A stretch of 64,000 nt of DNA from Skermanella sp. TT6 (GCF_016653635.2 NZ_CP067421.1:186001-250000); one strand, 5' to 3'; positions 47,449 through 58,600 are shown, counted from the first letter of the stretch. The notes: generated by a model not told the origin, from the letters alone. A program made the numbers and translations.

Positions 47449-48378
47449 TTCTGCGACAGCTTCGCCCAGGTGCCCCGGCGCGTCGTGCTCGACATCGACG
47501 ACACCGAGGACGAGGTCCACGGCTCGCAGCAGTTGTCGCTGTTCCACGCCAAGCACGACAGCCACTGCCTGCTGCCGATCCACATCTACGACGGCCTGAC
47601 CGGCAAGCCGGTGGCGGTCATCCTGCGCCCCGGCAAGACCCCGAGCGGGGCCGAGGTCGCCCTGGTGCTGCGCCACGTCATACGCCGGCTGCGCCGCCGC
47701 TGGCCGCGGGTCGAGGTCGTCGTGCGCGGCGACAGCCACTACGGCCGCCATGAGGCCATGTCATGGTGCGAGGCCAACGGCGTCGGCTACCTCCTCGGCC
47801 TGGGCACGAACGCGGTGCTCAAGGCGCGGGTGAGCGGCCTGGGCGAGGACGCCGCCCTGGCCCGGCTCGACCTCATGGACAAGGCGGCCAAGGTGCGCCA
47901 CCATGCCGAGTTCCGCTACGGCGCCAAGAGCTGGAGCTGCGAGCGCCGGGTCATCGCGCGCGTCGAGGCCTCGGCCCAGGGCGTGGACTGCCGCTTCGTC
48001 GTGACCAACCTGGCCGGCATGCCCGAGGCGCTCTACGAGCGCGGGTACTGCCAGCGCGGCTCGGCGGAGAACCTGATCAAGGACCACAAGCGCCACCTAG
48101 CGTCCGACCGCACCTCGTGCACGGCGGCCACCGCCAACCAGTTCCGCCTCCTGGTCCACACCGCGGCCTACTGGCTGCTCCACACCCTGCGCGGCCTGGC
48201 GCCCAAAACCTCGTTCTGGCACAAGGCCCAGTTCGACATCCTGCGCGCCCACCTGATCAAGGTCGCCGGCCGGGTCCGGGAAACCGCCGCGCGCGTCGAG
48301 GTCGCCCTGCCGTCCAACTTCGCCCATCCCGACAGCCTGCGCCGGCTCTCCGGTCGCATCGCCCGGCTCCCGCCGTGA
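47449..48378 (+). pseudogene. IS1380-family transposase, C-terminal part
   Basis: Resumes after the IS21 as FCDSFAQVPRRVVLDIDDTE (first Asp). RGDSHYGRHEAMSWCEANGV gives the second Asp region and RGSAENLIKDHKRHLASDRT the Glu. The stop is at 48376-48378. The frame is clean, so only the IS21 insertion prevents expression. Confidence 0.88.
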
Positions 48379-48533
48379 CGCCCCGGGCAGCGTGCCCGTG
48401 ACCGCAGTCCTTTCCGCCAACCCACATGACCTCGCCCACCGCGCGGCCCGCGCCACGGATCAGCGCGCCTGATACGAGCTCCGCAACCTGGCCGGGCGCC
48501 CTTGTGGAAAGGCACGTGAATTATCCGGGCTAA

Positions 48534-49236
48534 TACCTGCAATTCAGCCTTCTTCTCCCGCTCGAAAAGGAACGAATGGACTAGCGTCTTAGCAAGGATC
48601 GATCTGAGTCTCACTAGGAGCCTGGCAATACTGGCCAGTGACGACAAAATATATATGACAAAGAACTTCTGTAAAAGTATGCAATCCGTCTTCTGCTTAA
48701 AAAGAAGACACCCAATGAGTTTGAACGAACCATGTTGCACCAATGGGAGCAAAACCTGCTCTGCACAAATGAAGACGCATGAATGAAACCGCATTCCCGT
48801 GGTAATTTTTTCAAAATCTACATTTCCTCAGAAATGGCCGCGCATCTATTGGTGTCCATCATGAATAGATCAAGCCCGTCACGAAACTCGCGTCTGCGCG
48901 CGTATCCGAAGCAATGTTTGGCAGCGGTTGGTACCATGAAGCAGCGGTCCAAGAAGCTGAATGGGACCGCAAGCTTTAGCGTCGCTTGCTGGTCGGTTCC
49001 GCCGAGTTCTGGCCAGACTACTGCTGGTCATGCTACCGACCAAAGTAACACTCAGTTCATGGGAGGTGAGGAGGGCGACACCCGAATTGTTGCTCAGTTG
49101 CGATGGCGCAGCGTTCGGACCAGAACGTTTGCGGCTCGTGCCTCCCAGTCCGGAGTGTGGGAAGGCGAGCGCATTGAACTGGTACTCAGCCAACTCGGCT
49201 TATTTATGCCCGTCCAATGGGGCAAGAAGTTATCGA
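48534..49236. other. 700-bp region with no confident gene
   Basis: No frame here has a ribosome site and a recognisable product. A 43-codon plus frame (48656-48787, MTKNFCKSMQSVFCLKRRHP) is Cys-rich but unsupported. The sequence is AT-richer than its flanks, resembles non-coding or decayed DNA, and marks the end of the IS-dense part. Confidence 0.3.
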
Positions 49237-49407
49237 TCACCCATCCAGCGGGTTGGCCCATAGACGGACGAGCCGTGCGGTCCTGTCCCCGCCAGCCCTC
49301 GTTACCGGCCCACTCATTACAAAACCAGAACCATTCGCAGTAGCAGGTATCCACTCCATGACCTCGCCATTCCGAGGCGCGGTTTTCATCGTCCGCCATG
49401 CAGTCAT
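49237..49407 (-). pseudogene. DUF551-like phage-type protein, probably frameshifted
   Basis: From ATG 49407 with AGGAAAG upstream: MTAWRTMKTAPRNGEVMEWI, then a stop after WANPLDG at 49237. The typical family opening is W-x-P-x-ETAPKDG, and its end, DNFLPHWTGI here, can be read one frame over just beyond the stop. A single frameshift near 49250 would explain both. DUF551-type genes occur in prophages. Confidence 0.4.
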
Positions 49408-49484
49408 GGCGAGCTTTCCTGCCCCAAAGGCGAGTTCTCTCTTCCCACAGCTCGCATCGCCGGTCCTTACTTCGATCATTATTC

Positions 49485-49682
49485 TTAATGGTCGGGCGAA
49501 ACCCAGGTAAATGTCAGGGAAATCTGATCTGACGTGATACCGATTCCTTGTCGATCCGTCCGGCTTGATAAGAATGGTTTATCCGAGGGCTTCAGGCGGG
49601 TTTCCACTTTCTCCAGTGCGGCTATGGCCTCTGCCGCTATGCGTTCATACTCGTCTATTGGGTGTTCTTCTGACTTGCTCAT
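49485..49682 (-). CDS. short hypothetical protein
   Basis: 65 codons: MSKSEEHPIDEYERIAAEAI, AALEKVETRLKPSDKP, and a C-terminus SDQISLTFTWVSPDH. The helical acidic first half resembles small regulatory or antitoxin-like proteins, but no partner is present and the ribosome site is weak. The frame is open further upstream to 49847 without better support. Confidence 0.35.
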   Translation of the reverse strand: MSKSEEHPIDEYERIAAEAIAALEKVETRLKPSDKPFLSSRTDRQGIGITSDQISLTFTWVSPDH

Positions 49683-49969
49683 TTTTGGATCCGATGTGCG
49701 CGAGGGGACAACCTCCTGAAATTGGAGCCAGCCCACCGATAAGTAGACTGTCGCCGGAGTATGGCAGGCAACAGCCTTCCTGATGAAATCACGGCATGGA
49801 TTTGTAAATGCTGCAGCGCAGAAAACGTTGTAGCTCTCAGACGGCATATACCAGCAAGATAGACGATTAAGTTGCGTTCATCATGGTCTCTATGCAATCA
49901 TAAATACGAAGTGTTAGATCGGGCTATGAAATCGGTAGTAGAATTCTAATCGTTAGCCCATGACCCTGA

Positions 49970-51433
49970 TTATTCAGCAGCGACCGACTCCTGGCTTTCC
50001 GGCATGGAGACTTCAGCCTTTCGCTGCAGATAGCTGTGGATGTGAGCGGCAACATCGCGGCCGTCACGGATCGCCCAGACCACCAGGCTGGCGCCGCGCA
50101 CGATATCGCCGGCGGCGAACACACCGTCCAGGTTGGTCATCATGGTGCGGAAGTTCACTGTCACGGTCCCCCAGCGGCTGACCCTCAGGTCGGGCTCGCC
50201 GAACAGGGTGGGCAAGTCCTCCGGGTCGAAACCGAGCGCCTTGATCACGAGGTCGGCTTCCAGCTTGTATGTCGACCCCGCGATCACCTGCGGGGTCTGA
50301 CGACCGGTGGCATCGGCCACCCCAAGATGGATGCGGTGGGCGTTCACGCCCGCGACCAGTCCGTCCTTTCCCTCGAACCCTTCCGGAGCGGACTGCCAGA
50401 CCAGCTCAACGCCCTCCTCCTCCGCATGGTTCACCTCACGCTGCGAGCCCGGCATGTTGGCGCGGTTTCGGCGGTAGAGGCATTTCACCGATCTGGCGCC
50501 CTGACGGATCGCCGTGCGCACGCAGTCCATCGCGGTGTCACCGCCACCGATCACTACCACGTCCTTGCCGGCCGCGTTCAATGCCCCGCTGTCATATTCC
50601 GGCACGGAGTCGCCGAGCCCCTGGCGGTTGCTGGCAGTCAGGTATTTCAGCGCGGGAATGATATTGCCCAGGTCCGAACCCGGCGCCTGAAGATCGCGCG
50701 CTTTATATACGCCGGCCGCGATCAGCACCGCGCCGTGCCTGGCGCGCAACTCGGCCAGCGTGGCGTCGCGACCGACCTCGAAATTCGTATGGAACACCAC
50801 TCCCTGCTTGATGAATTGTTCGGCCCGGCGCTGGACGATGTGTTTCTCCAACTTGAAGCCGGGAATGCCATAGATCATCAGCCCACCGATCCGGTCGTAG
50901 CGGTCGTAGACATGAACCTCATAGCCTTTGGCGCGGAGTTGCTCGGCCGCCGCCAATCCGCCCGGTCCGGCGCCGATGATGCCGACGCTCTGTCCGCGTT
51001 CGGCAGAGGGCATGCGCGGTTTGACCCAGCCCTTCTCCCACGCCGTGTCGGCGATGTAGCGCTCCACGGTACCGATCGTCACCGTGCCGTGCTTCGACTG
51101 CTCGATCGTGCAGTTGCCTTCGCAAAGACGGTCCTGCGGGCATATCCGCCCGCATACTTCAGGAAACGTGTTGGCAGCGGCGGCGATCTCGTATGCCTCT
51201 TCCAGCCGACCCTCGGCGGTAAACCTCAGCCAATCCGGGATATTGTGGTGAACCGGGCAATGAACCTGGCAGAAGGGCACGCCACACTGCGAGCACCGGG
51301 CGGCCTGATCGGCGGCACCGCGGTCGTCGAACCCTTCGTAGATCTCATTGAAGTCATGCCGACGAGCCTCGGCATCGCGCTTGTCGGGCATGCGCCGGTC
51401 GACATGAACAAACTGGAGCATTTTCTGCGGCAT
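49970..51433 (-). CDS. gltD: glutamate synthase (NADPH) small subunit
   Basis: 487-aa beta subunit of bacterial GOGAT, which feeds electrons from NADPH to GltB. Its N-terminal [4Fe-4S] ligands are in CSQCGVPFCQVHCPVH and CGRICPQDRLCEGNC. The FAD site is GIIGAGPGGLAAAEQL and the NADPH site VVIGGGDTAMDCVRTAIRQG. GAGGAGG lies 9-15 nt before the ATG. It is separated from gltB (59749, other strand) by five genes, which is unusual because gltB and gltD are normally adjacent. Confidence 0.94.
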   Translation of the reverse strand: MPQKMLQFVHVDRRMPDKRDAEARRHDFNEIYEGFDDRGAADQAARCSQCGVPFCQVHCPVHHNIPDWLRFTAEGRLEEAYEIAAAANTFPEVCGRICPQDRLCEGNCTIEQSKHGTVTIGTVERYIADTAWEKGWVKPRMPSAERGQSVGIIGAGPGGLAAAEQLRAKGYEVHVYDRYDRIGGLMIYGIPGFKLEKHIVQRRAEQFIKQGVVFHTNFEVGRDATLAELRARHGAVLIAAGVYKARDLQAPGSDLGNIIPALKYLTASNRQGLGDSVPEYDSGALNAAGKDVVVIGGGDTAMDCVRTAIRQGARSVKCLYRRNRANMPGSQREVNHAEEEGVELVWQSAPEGFEGKDGLVAGVNAHRIHLGVADATGRQTPQVIAGSTYKLEADLVIKALGFDPEDLPTLFGEPDLRVSRWGTVTVNFRTMMTNLDGVFAAGDIVRGASLVVWAIRDGRDVAAHIHSYLQRKAEVSMPESQESVAAE

Positions 51434-51593
51434 TACGAGAGCCTCCTCGGCCTAACGGCAAAACCACTGGCGGGCGCGGGCGCGCCGCGTCCTCGCCAAC
51501 TTGGTCCTGCATTGGATTCACCTGCCCCGACCAGGGCTCGTTGGTGAGACAACGTGCCTTGAATGAGCCGGTTCCCTTATCTCCCGGGCTCAA

Positions 51594-52835
51594 TCACTCC
51601 GTCCTGGCCGATTTCTCCTCTCCTGTGACTTCCTTGAAATCAGACTTCCGGATCAGGATGTTGGTTCCCTTTGTGCGGTCCACCACCTGGGAGATCTGCA
51701 CATCGGAAGCGGCTGACAGATAAGCATAGGCGACGGCACGGTCCATGCCCAACCGTTCCGTCAGAAACCGCAGCGCTTCGCGAATGGAGTCCTGCGTGGC
51801 CAGATCCAAGTCCGGGTTCAATCCGACGGGGATCCAGTACTCCTCGGTTTCCGCGAACAGCTTCTTCAAGGTGCCTGAGGCCGAGGGGATCTCCGGATCA
51901 CCCTGCTTGAGCAATGTGATTCGGAAGGTCGGCCGCTGAGAATGCTCCAAGGCCGTCAAGGCCACCTCGCCGTCGCCCTGCGCCATGTGCGGATCGCCAG
52001 TATAGAACATCGCACCCCTGACGAACACCGGCAGGTACAACGTCACTCCTGGCCCGAATTCGTTGACGTCGATGTTGCCGCCGAAGACGTCGGGCGGAAT
52101 GGAATTGACCGGCTGATCAGTCGCCGCCGCAACGCCCATCAATCCCATGAACGGATTAGCCGGGAAGGTGATCTCCTTGCCGTCCTGGTTCTTTATCACG
52201 CCGTACCACTGGTCGCCCTGCTTGCGGATCGGCGTGAAGACCGAGACATTGCCGTAACGGTCCGGGAACTCCGGGGTAGCATCCTCGCCCGGGCTGGTGT
52301 TTTCGGGGAATTCGCCGGGCAGCGCTCCCTTGCCATGCCGGTTGGAGATGACGCCGTAAGGAACCCGCGGCACCACCGATAGGACTTCGACCTTGAGAAC
52401 GTCGCCGGGTTCAGCTCCCTGGATCTCGACAGGGCCGGTCACGATATGCGGTCCGTCTTTTTGAAAATCATGCGGCAGCTTGGAAGACGCGATCCTGCGG
52501 GCATCGTCCAGGATCATGTTTTCAGGAACACCATGGGAAGTGAAGAATTTGACGGGATCTCTTCCCTGATCCTCCAGGATCCCCTCGTGGGAAACCGTGT
52601 CGAACACGATAGTCGCACCACTTGGAACGGTCAGGACCGGCTTCGTCGTCGCGTTGGGCAGATATCCCCACTTGATGGTATCCAGCGTCGACGGCACATA
52701 ATACACCCCCTCCGGCAGACCTGGTGCGGCCAGCCTTCCCGGTTTGTCCGCGAGGGGCTGTAAGGGCATTTCCTGGGCAGTGAGGGGGCCGGCGATCAAA
52801 AGCAGACCGCAGAACATGGCTTTCTTGAACGGCAT
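51594..52835 (-). CDS. exported acetamidase/formamidase family protein
   Basis: 413 aa, FmdA_AmdA-type amidase, which would release ammonium from a short amide. A signal peptide (MPFKKAMFCGLLLIAGPLTA-Q) is present, which is not usual for cytoplasmic formamidases, so it would act in the periplasm. Family motifs include VEIQGAEPGDVLKVEVLSV, GNIDVNEFGPGVTLYLPVFV and GDPHMAQGDGEVALTALE, which hold the metal-binding residues. ATG 52835 follows GGGAGAAG; the frame extends 5 codons further. It lies directly upstream of gltD on the same strand. Confidence 0.82.
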   Translation of the reverse strand: MPFKKAMFCGLLLIAGPLTAQEMPLQPLADKPGRLAAPGLPEGVYYVPSTLDTIKWGYLPNATTKPVLTVPSGATIVFDTVSHEGILEDQGRDPVKFFTSHGVPENMILDDARRIASSKLPHDFQKDGPHIVTGPVEIQGAEPGDVLKVEVLSVVPRVPYGVISNRHGKGALPGEFPENTSPGEDATPEFPDRYGNVSVFTPIRKQGDQWYGVIKNQDGKEITFPANPFMGLMGVAAATDQPVNSIPPDVFGGNIDVNEFGPGVTLYLPVFVRGAMFYTGDPHMAQGDGEVALTALEHSQRPTFRITLLKQGDPEIPSASGTLKKLFAETEEYWIPVGLNPDLDLATQDSIREALRFLTERLGMDRAVAYAYLSAASDVQISQVVDRTKGTNILIRKSDFKEVTGEEKSARTE

Positions 52836-53223
52836 GGTCTTCTCCCGCATCCGTGATGACGTAGATGAGAGCGTCCGTTACCTGGTGGTGACGTATCGGC
52901 CGACATTGGTGCCGCCCGTTATTATTTCAGCCCTCGACGGCAGGCGTGCCATGAGGTCCACGAAGCCCAACCGATGTACCGAAACGAAGTTCCGCCTCGG
53001 CAGTGTGCACCCCTTCACGGATTTCGTCGCAGCCCGTGCCGACCCCGATTGTACCGACTAATGCTCGGCGACAGAAATGACCCAGCGTTAACATGCCTGC
53101 TGAGGGCACCGGTGTATCAGGAACGAGAGGAATAAGCCTCATGGATCTCTCGGTTTGCCGGGACCCGACGGCATGCTTTCGTTAAAGGATCTGCGTGCTG
53201 ACCTTCCTGTCAGATCTTGTCCC
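52836..53223. other. 388-bp intergenic region
   Basis: Holds the promoter of the amidase gene and the downstream end of the alpha-E gene. No coding frame with a ribosome site, terminator or recognised repeat was found. Confidence 0.35.
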
Positions 53224-54207
53224 TCAGCCACACTGACTCTGCTTCTGACCTTCCATAGCCGGCTGTCCAAAGAATGAGGTGGAGATGGCTCCAGTTACAT
53301 TCCCGAGACGTAGTTGCAACAAGTCCAGATATTCATGCAAGCCGCTCCGGATAACGGTGTCGATGTTCTGGGCATGGAGCGCTGTCATTATTTCGTCGAC
53401 CTGCTCCATGGCGGTGTTGCCTCCCTGCAGCATGTAGTGCGATTTCAGCCTCACCAGCAAGCCCTCGATCTGGCGCGCGCAGGTCGCGACCGACCGCGGA
53501 AAACTTTCATTGAACAGCAGGAACCCGGCGACCGCGGCCGGGGTCATGCCGCGGGGATAGATACGGCGGAAGGCATGATAGCCCGCAGCCGAGCGCAGTA
53601 CGGCATTCCACTGACTGACATCCACCGGTGAACCGACCTCTTCGACCGTAGGCAGCAAGGTATGATACTTGATATCCAGTAGCCGGGTGGTCTGGTCGGC
53701 GCGCTCGATGCATTTGCCAAGCTGGTAAAAATACCAGCCCTGGTCCCGATAGAAGGTGCCCTCCGTGATTCCGGTATGGGTCTGGCAGGCCTCCTTGACC
53801 ATGGCGCACAGCCGCGGCAGGTTGTGCTGCATGACGTCCCGCGGCGTCAGTTCTTTCAGTCGGTTATGGAAAACATTGATCTGTGTCCACATCTCAGTGC
53901 TGATCAGCGGCCTCAGCGTGCGGGCGTTCTCGCGGGCATAGCGGACCGCCGAAATGATCGAAGTCGGATTTTGTGCATCGAGAACGTAGAACTGCGCGAC
54001 GGCCTCAGCGGATGCCGTGAGATGACGTTCCATGAACCGCTGCTCGTCGGCATTGATCTGGATGATGGCCTGCCAGTTCCGGGCGCCCTGCCGGTCGCGG
54101 GCAAAGGTTTCATTGACGTCGATGATGCGGGCCAGGTTCTCGGCACGCTCCATGTAACGGGCCATCCAGAAAATGGCCTCGGCATAGCGGGCAAGCAGAT
54201 TACTCAA
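53224..54207 (-). CDS. alpha-E domain protein
   Basis: 327-aa, almost all-helical protein: MSNLLARYAEAIFWMARYME, then RAENLARIIDVNETF and further conserved KCIERADQTTRLLDIKYHTL. Alpha-E (formerly DUF403) proteins are encoded with circularly permuted ATP-grasp and transglutaminase-like proteins, proposed to build or modify a small peptide by amide-bond formation. It overlaps the ATP-grasp gene by 8 nt, so expression is coupled. Biochemical function is not known. Confidence 0.85.
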   Translation of the reverse strand: MSNLLARYAEAIFWMARYMERAENLARIIDVNETFARDRQGARNWQAIIQINADEQRFMERHLTASAEAVAQFYVLDAQNPTSIISAVRYARENARTLRPLISTEMWTQINVFHNRLKELTPRDVMQHNLPRLCAMVKEACQTHTGITEGTFYRDQGWYFYQLGKCIERADQTTRLLDIKYHTLLPTVEEVGSPVDVSQWNAVLRSAAGYHAFRRIYPRGMTPAAVAGFLLFNESFPRSVATCARQIEGLLVRLKSHYMLQGGNTAMEQVDEIMTALHAQNIDTVIRSGLHEYLDLLQLRLGNVTGAISTSFFGQPAMEGQKQSQCG

Positions 54208-55651
54208 GAACCCACGTGTCTTTCGACCCGCCTCCCTGTGAGGAGTTGACGATCAGGGTGCCCTTGCGGAGTGCTACCCGCGACAGGCCTCCCGGCAGCA
54301 CCCAGGTACTTTTGCCAGTGATGGCGAAAGGCCGCAGGTCGACATGGCGCGGCTCGATGGCATTTTCCACCACGGTCGGACAGACCGACAGCGGCACCAC
54401 CGGTTGGCTGATGTAGTTGGCTGGGTCCGCCAGCAGCTTGGCCCGGCAGGACTCGAGTTCCTCGTGGCTGGCCCGCGGGCCGATGGTGATCCCGTATCCG
54501 CCCGCCTCGCCGACCGGCTTGACCACCAGCTTGTCCAGATTGGCCAGCGTGTATTTCAGCGCGTCCGGCTCGCGGCATATGTAAGTCTCGACATTGGGCA
54601 GGATCGGCTCCTGATCGAGATAGTATCTGATCATCCGTGGGACATAGCAGTAGACCGCCTTGTCATCCGCCACGCCAGTGCCGACGGCGTTAGCCAGCGC
54701 CACGTTGCCCTTCCGGTAGGCCTCCATCAGGCCCGGCACGCCGAGCAGACTGTCCGGCCGGAACGCCAATGGGTCGAGAAACGCATCGTCGAGGCGCCGA
54801 TAGATGCTGTCGACCCGCACCAGCCCGTTGGTCGTCCTCATGTAGACCCGATCGTTCTCGACCACCAAGTCACGCCCCTCGACCAGCGGCACACCCATCT
54901 CACGGGCCAGGAAGACATGCTCGAAATAAGCTGAATTGTACGAGCCCGGCGACAGCAAGACGACCTGAGGGCTGTCGGCTGCGCCGGGGGCGATCTCACT
55001 CAGCGCCTCGAGCAGCCTGACACCGTACTGGTCCACCGGGCGGATGCCGATGTCCGCGGTCAGGTCGGGAAAGGCGCGCAACATCATATGGCGGTTCTCC
55101 ACCACATAGCTGACGCCCGATGGCACCCGGGCATTGTCTTCCAGCACCCGAAAGGTGCCGTCGCCGTCACGCACCAGATCGACACCGAGAGTGTGGACAT
55201 ATGTTCCGAATGGCACGTCCAGACCAATCATCTGAGAGCGGAAATTCGCGTTGGGCAGCACCAGGTCAGCCGGAATGATCCCGTCCTTCAGGATCTTCTG
55301 GTTATGGTAGATGTCATGCAGGAATAGGTTCAGCACCGCGGCCCGCTGAACGACCCCGGCTTCAATGTGCGCCCATTCCGCGGCGGACAGCACCCGCGGG
55401 ATCACGTCGAATGGTAGGGTGCGGTCAACGGCATCGCGTTCGGAATACACGATAAAAGTGATGCCGAGATTGTAGAGTTCCCGCTCGGCGTCCCGCGCCC
55501 GCCGGCGCAGAGTCTCGTATCCGATGGCCTCCAAACGTTCGCAGATCACTCTCGTATGCTCGATGGGCTTGTCCCGGCCGCCGAGCAGCTCGTCGTAGAA
55601 GCCACTGGGAGCAGGATAATTCCCCGATCGGAAAAGATTGTCGACGGTCAT
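54200..55651 (-). CDS. circularly permuted type 2 ATP-grasp protein
   Basis: 483 aa. A predicted amide or peptide ligase using ATP. Family landmarks: FYDELLGGRDKPIEHTRVIC at the N-terminus, RDGDGTFRVLEDNARVPSGV (metal/ATP site) and LDKLVVKPVGEAGGYGITIG (glycine-rich ATP-binding strand in permuted position), and a C-terminal PRHVDLRPFAI region. It lies between alpha-E and the transglutaminase-like gene, 13 nt after the latter. Substrates are unknown. Confidence 0.88.
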   Translation of the reverse strand: MTVDNLFRSGNYPAPSGFYDELLGGRDKPIEHTRVICERLEAIGYETLRRRARDAERELYNLGITFIVYSERDAVDRTLPFDVIPRVLSAAEWAHIEAGVVQRAAVLNLFLHDIYHNQKILKDGIIPADLVLPNANFRSQMIGLDVPFGTYVHTLGVDLVRDGDGTFRVLEDNARVPSGVSYVVENRHMMLRAFPDLTADIGIRPVDQYGVRLLEALSEIAPGAADSPQVVLLSPGSYNSAYFEHVFLAREMGVPLVEGRDLVVENDRVYMRTTNGLVRVDSIYRRLDDAFLDPLAFRPDSLLGVPGLMEAYRKGNVALANAVGTGVADDKAVYCYVPRMIRYYLDQEPILPNVETYICREPDALKYTLANLDKLVVKPVGEAGGYGITIGPRASHEELESCRAKLLADPANYISQPVVPLSVCPTVVENAIEPRHVDLRPFAITGKSTWVLPGGLSRVALRKGTLIVNSSQGGGSKDTWVLE

Positions 55652-55664
55652 GCTCGCTCTTCCG

Positions 55665-58600
55665 TCAGAGGTTTCTCAGGTCCAGGGTCAAGGGGAACTC
55701 CGCGTTGCGTCGGTCCCCCGGCACATCCACCGGTCCCGGCGTATGGCCGGAGGGCTGGAAGCGATTGCGGCGCCGCCCCGCCGCCTCATCGACGCTGACC
55801 GGTAAAGTGTCGTGGGGGCGGCCTTCCGGATCGGCTACGTGATAAGTGCAGCCGCCGATCGACCGCTGTGACCAGGTGTCCAGCAGGTCAAACACGAGCG
55901 GGCTGTGGACTGGGATGGTCGGATGCAGAGATGACGGCGGCTGCCAGGAGCGGTATCTCACGCCGGCGACATATTCGCCCTCTACTCCCGTCGGGTTCAG
56001 CGGTATCCGCTGCCCATTGCACACCACGGTATGGCGCTGACCGATCATGCCGGTGACCCGCACCTGCAAACGTTCGATTGAACTGTCGATGAAACGGACG
56101 GTGCCGCCACCCCCCGGTTCCTCACCCAGGGCATGCCAGGGTTCCAGAGCGTGCCGCAGTTCCAGGGTGATGCCCCGGATCGACACCTCACCATGCACCG
56201 GGAAGCGGAAGTCGAAATGCGGAGTAAACCACTGGTCCGGGATGGGATAGCCCTCATTCCGCATGTCGGTCAGAACATCGATCAGGTCCTGCCAGACGAA
56301 ATAGGGCAGCATGAAGCGGTCATGCAGTTCGGTTCCCCAGCGGCGCAGGCGGCTCCGGTAGGGTCGCCTCCAGAACCGGGCGATCATGGCGCGCACCAGC
56401 AATTGCTCTGTCAGGCTCATCTGGGCGCTCGGCGGCATCTCGAAGCCGCGGAACTCCACCAGGCCCAGGCGACCATCGGCTGTGTCCGGTGAGTACAGCT
56501 TGTTGATGGCGAATTCAGCCCGGTGCGTATTGCCCTGCATATCGGTCAGCAGATGACGCAGAACCCGGTCGATCAACCAGGGCGGACAGGATTCATCCTG
56601 CGTCGCCGCCTCCAACTGGCCGAAGGCGATCTCCAGTTCGTAGAGTGTATCGTGGCGCGCCTCGTCGATGCGCGGCGCCTGACTGGCCGGGCCGATGAAC
56701 TGGCCGGAAAACAGGTAGGACAGCGCGGGATGATTCTGCCAGTACGTAATCAGGCTGCGCAGCAGATCGGGCCGGCGCAGGAACGGACTGTCCGCTGGCG
56801 TCCAGCCACCGATCAGCAGATGGTTGCCGCCTCCGGTACCGACATGACGGCCTTCGGTCGTGAACTTCTCGGTGTCGAGCCCGCACCGGCGCGCGTCCTC
56901 ATAGAGGTCGTTCGTGGTGCGCACCAGCTCGTCCCAGGAATGGGATGAGTGGACGTCGACCTTGATAACGCCGGGATCCGGCGTAACCGCCAGATTGTCC
57001 AGCCGCGGATCGCGCGGCGGCGGGTAGCCCTCGATGATCACCGGCATGCGCAACTCGATCGCGGTCGCCTCGACCAGCGAGAGCAGATCAAGATAGTCTT
57101 CCAGCAGGTTCATCGGTGGCATGAAGACGTAGAGCCTGCCCTGGCGTGCCTCGCTGCACAGCGCCGTCCGTACGACCCACCAGGCCGACTCACCCGGCTC
57201 GGGAACTTCCGAACGCACCTCGGCCATGGCGTGACGAACTTGCCGGCGCTGGGCGTCTTCGCGACCGTCGGAGGGCAGGGGGTTCCGGCCCAGCGGCACC
57301 TGATGAGGCGGCAGCGGGGGGCGGGGTTCGAACGGGTCCTGCTCCCAATGATAGGGATAGTCGGCCTGGCTCGTCCACGGCAGCGATCCCAAAGGTAGCC
57401 GGTAGCCGATCGGGCTGTCACCCGGTGCCAGCAGCAGCCTTTCCTGGCGCAGGGGCCAGATACTGGACAGCCAGACCGGCCCCTGCCGGGTCATCCGCCG
57501 GCCGATTGGCAGGGCGAAGCCGACCGGTTCGTCCAGGCTGTCGCTGAGCCCCTTGGCAAGACGTGCCCGCTCTTCCGGATCGTCGAGTTTGCTGTCGAGC
57601 GGATCGACGCTGACCGGCAGTGCCGTCTCCTGCCGGACGCGGGGCCAGGGATCCTCATAGGCGGCAACCACCAGCGCCGGATCGATGCCCATCTTCCGCG
57701 TCAACGCCACCAGGAAGCGGCTTGCCGACCGCACATCGAACCCGTAATCCACGGCTTCCTGAGCCAGCAGATCCGCATTGGCCCATAGTGCATTGCCATC
57801 GCGCCGCCAGTAAGCCGTGATCGCCCAATGGGGCAGCGGCTCTCCGGGAGACCATTTGCCCTGTCCGAAGTGTAGCAGGCCCCCTGGCGCGAACCGGTTC
57901 TTCAGACGCTCTATCAGACCTGTGGCATATTGGCGTTTGGTTGGCCCAGTGGCGGTGGTGTTCCACTCCGCCGCGTTCCTGTCATCGGTCAACACAAAGG
58001 TCGGCTTGCCGGCCATGGACAATCGCACATCGCCCGCGCGGAGCTCCTCATCCACCTTGTGCCCCAGCGCTACGATGGCGGCCCATTGGGCATTGGCGTA
58101 GAACCCGCTGGTTCGCGGCTTGTCGTGGATGCGGGTAACCGACAGTTCATGATCGAACTCCACCTCTGCCGGTTCGGCCATGCCGGTGACCGGCACGGCA
58201 CTGGAGGGGTCGGGGGTGCAGGCCAGGGGGATGTGCCCCTCGGCGGCCATCAAGCCCGAGGTGGGATCGAGCCCGATCCATCCGGCACCGGGCAGGTAGA
58301 CCTCGGTCCAGGCATGCAGATCAGCAATGCCCGTCGCGGGCCGGTTGAGATGATTTTGATCGGGAGCAAGTTGGATCAGGTAGCCGGACACGAAGCGGGC
58401 CGCAAGTCCCAGATGGCGCAGGATCTGGACCAGCAGCCAGGCGTTGTCCCGGTAGGATCCCGTTCTCAGCGTCAGCGTCTCTTCCGGTGTCTGGATTTCG
58501 GGTGCGCGCCGGACGACGGAGGTAATATGCCGCTGCAGCCGTTGATTAAGATCCGTCAGGAAGGAGACGGTGTTCTGCTTTTCGCGCCGGACACCCGCCA

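Larger units (their letters stand above)
42764..48529 (+). mobile_element. IS1380-family element carrying nested IS21 and ISL3
   Basis: The outer element is bounded by CTAA target duplications (42760-42763 and 48530-48533). Imperfect ends are CCTGGATAATTCAT (42764) and CCCGGATAATTCAC read leftwards from 48529. Its transposase gene is split by an IS21 (43310-47443), itself split by an ISL3 (43331-45094). Removing the two inserts leaves a normal element of about 1.63 kb. Confidence 0.9.
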
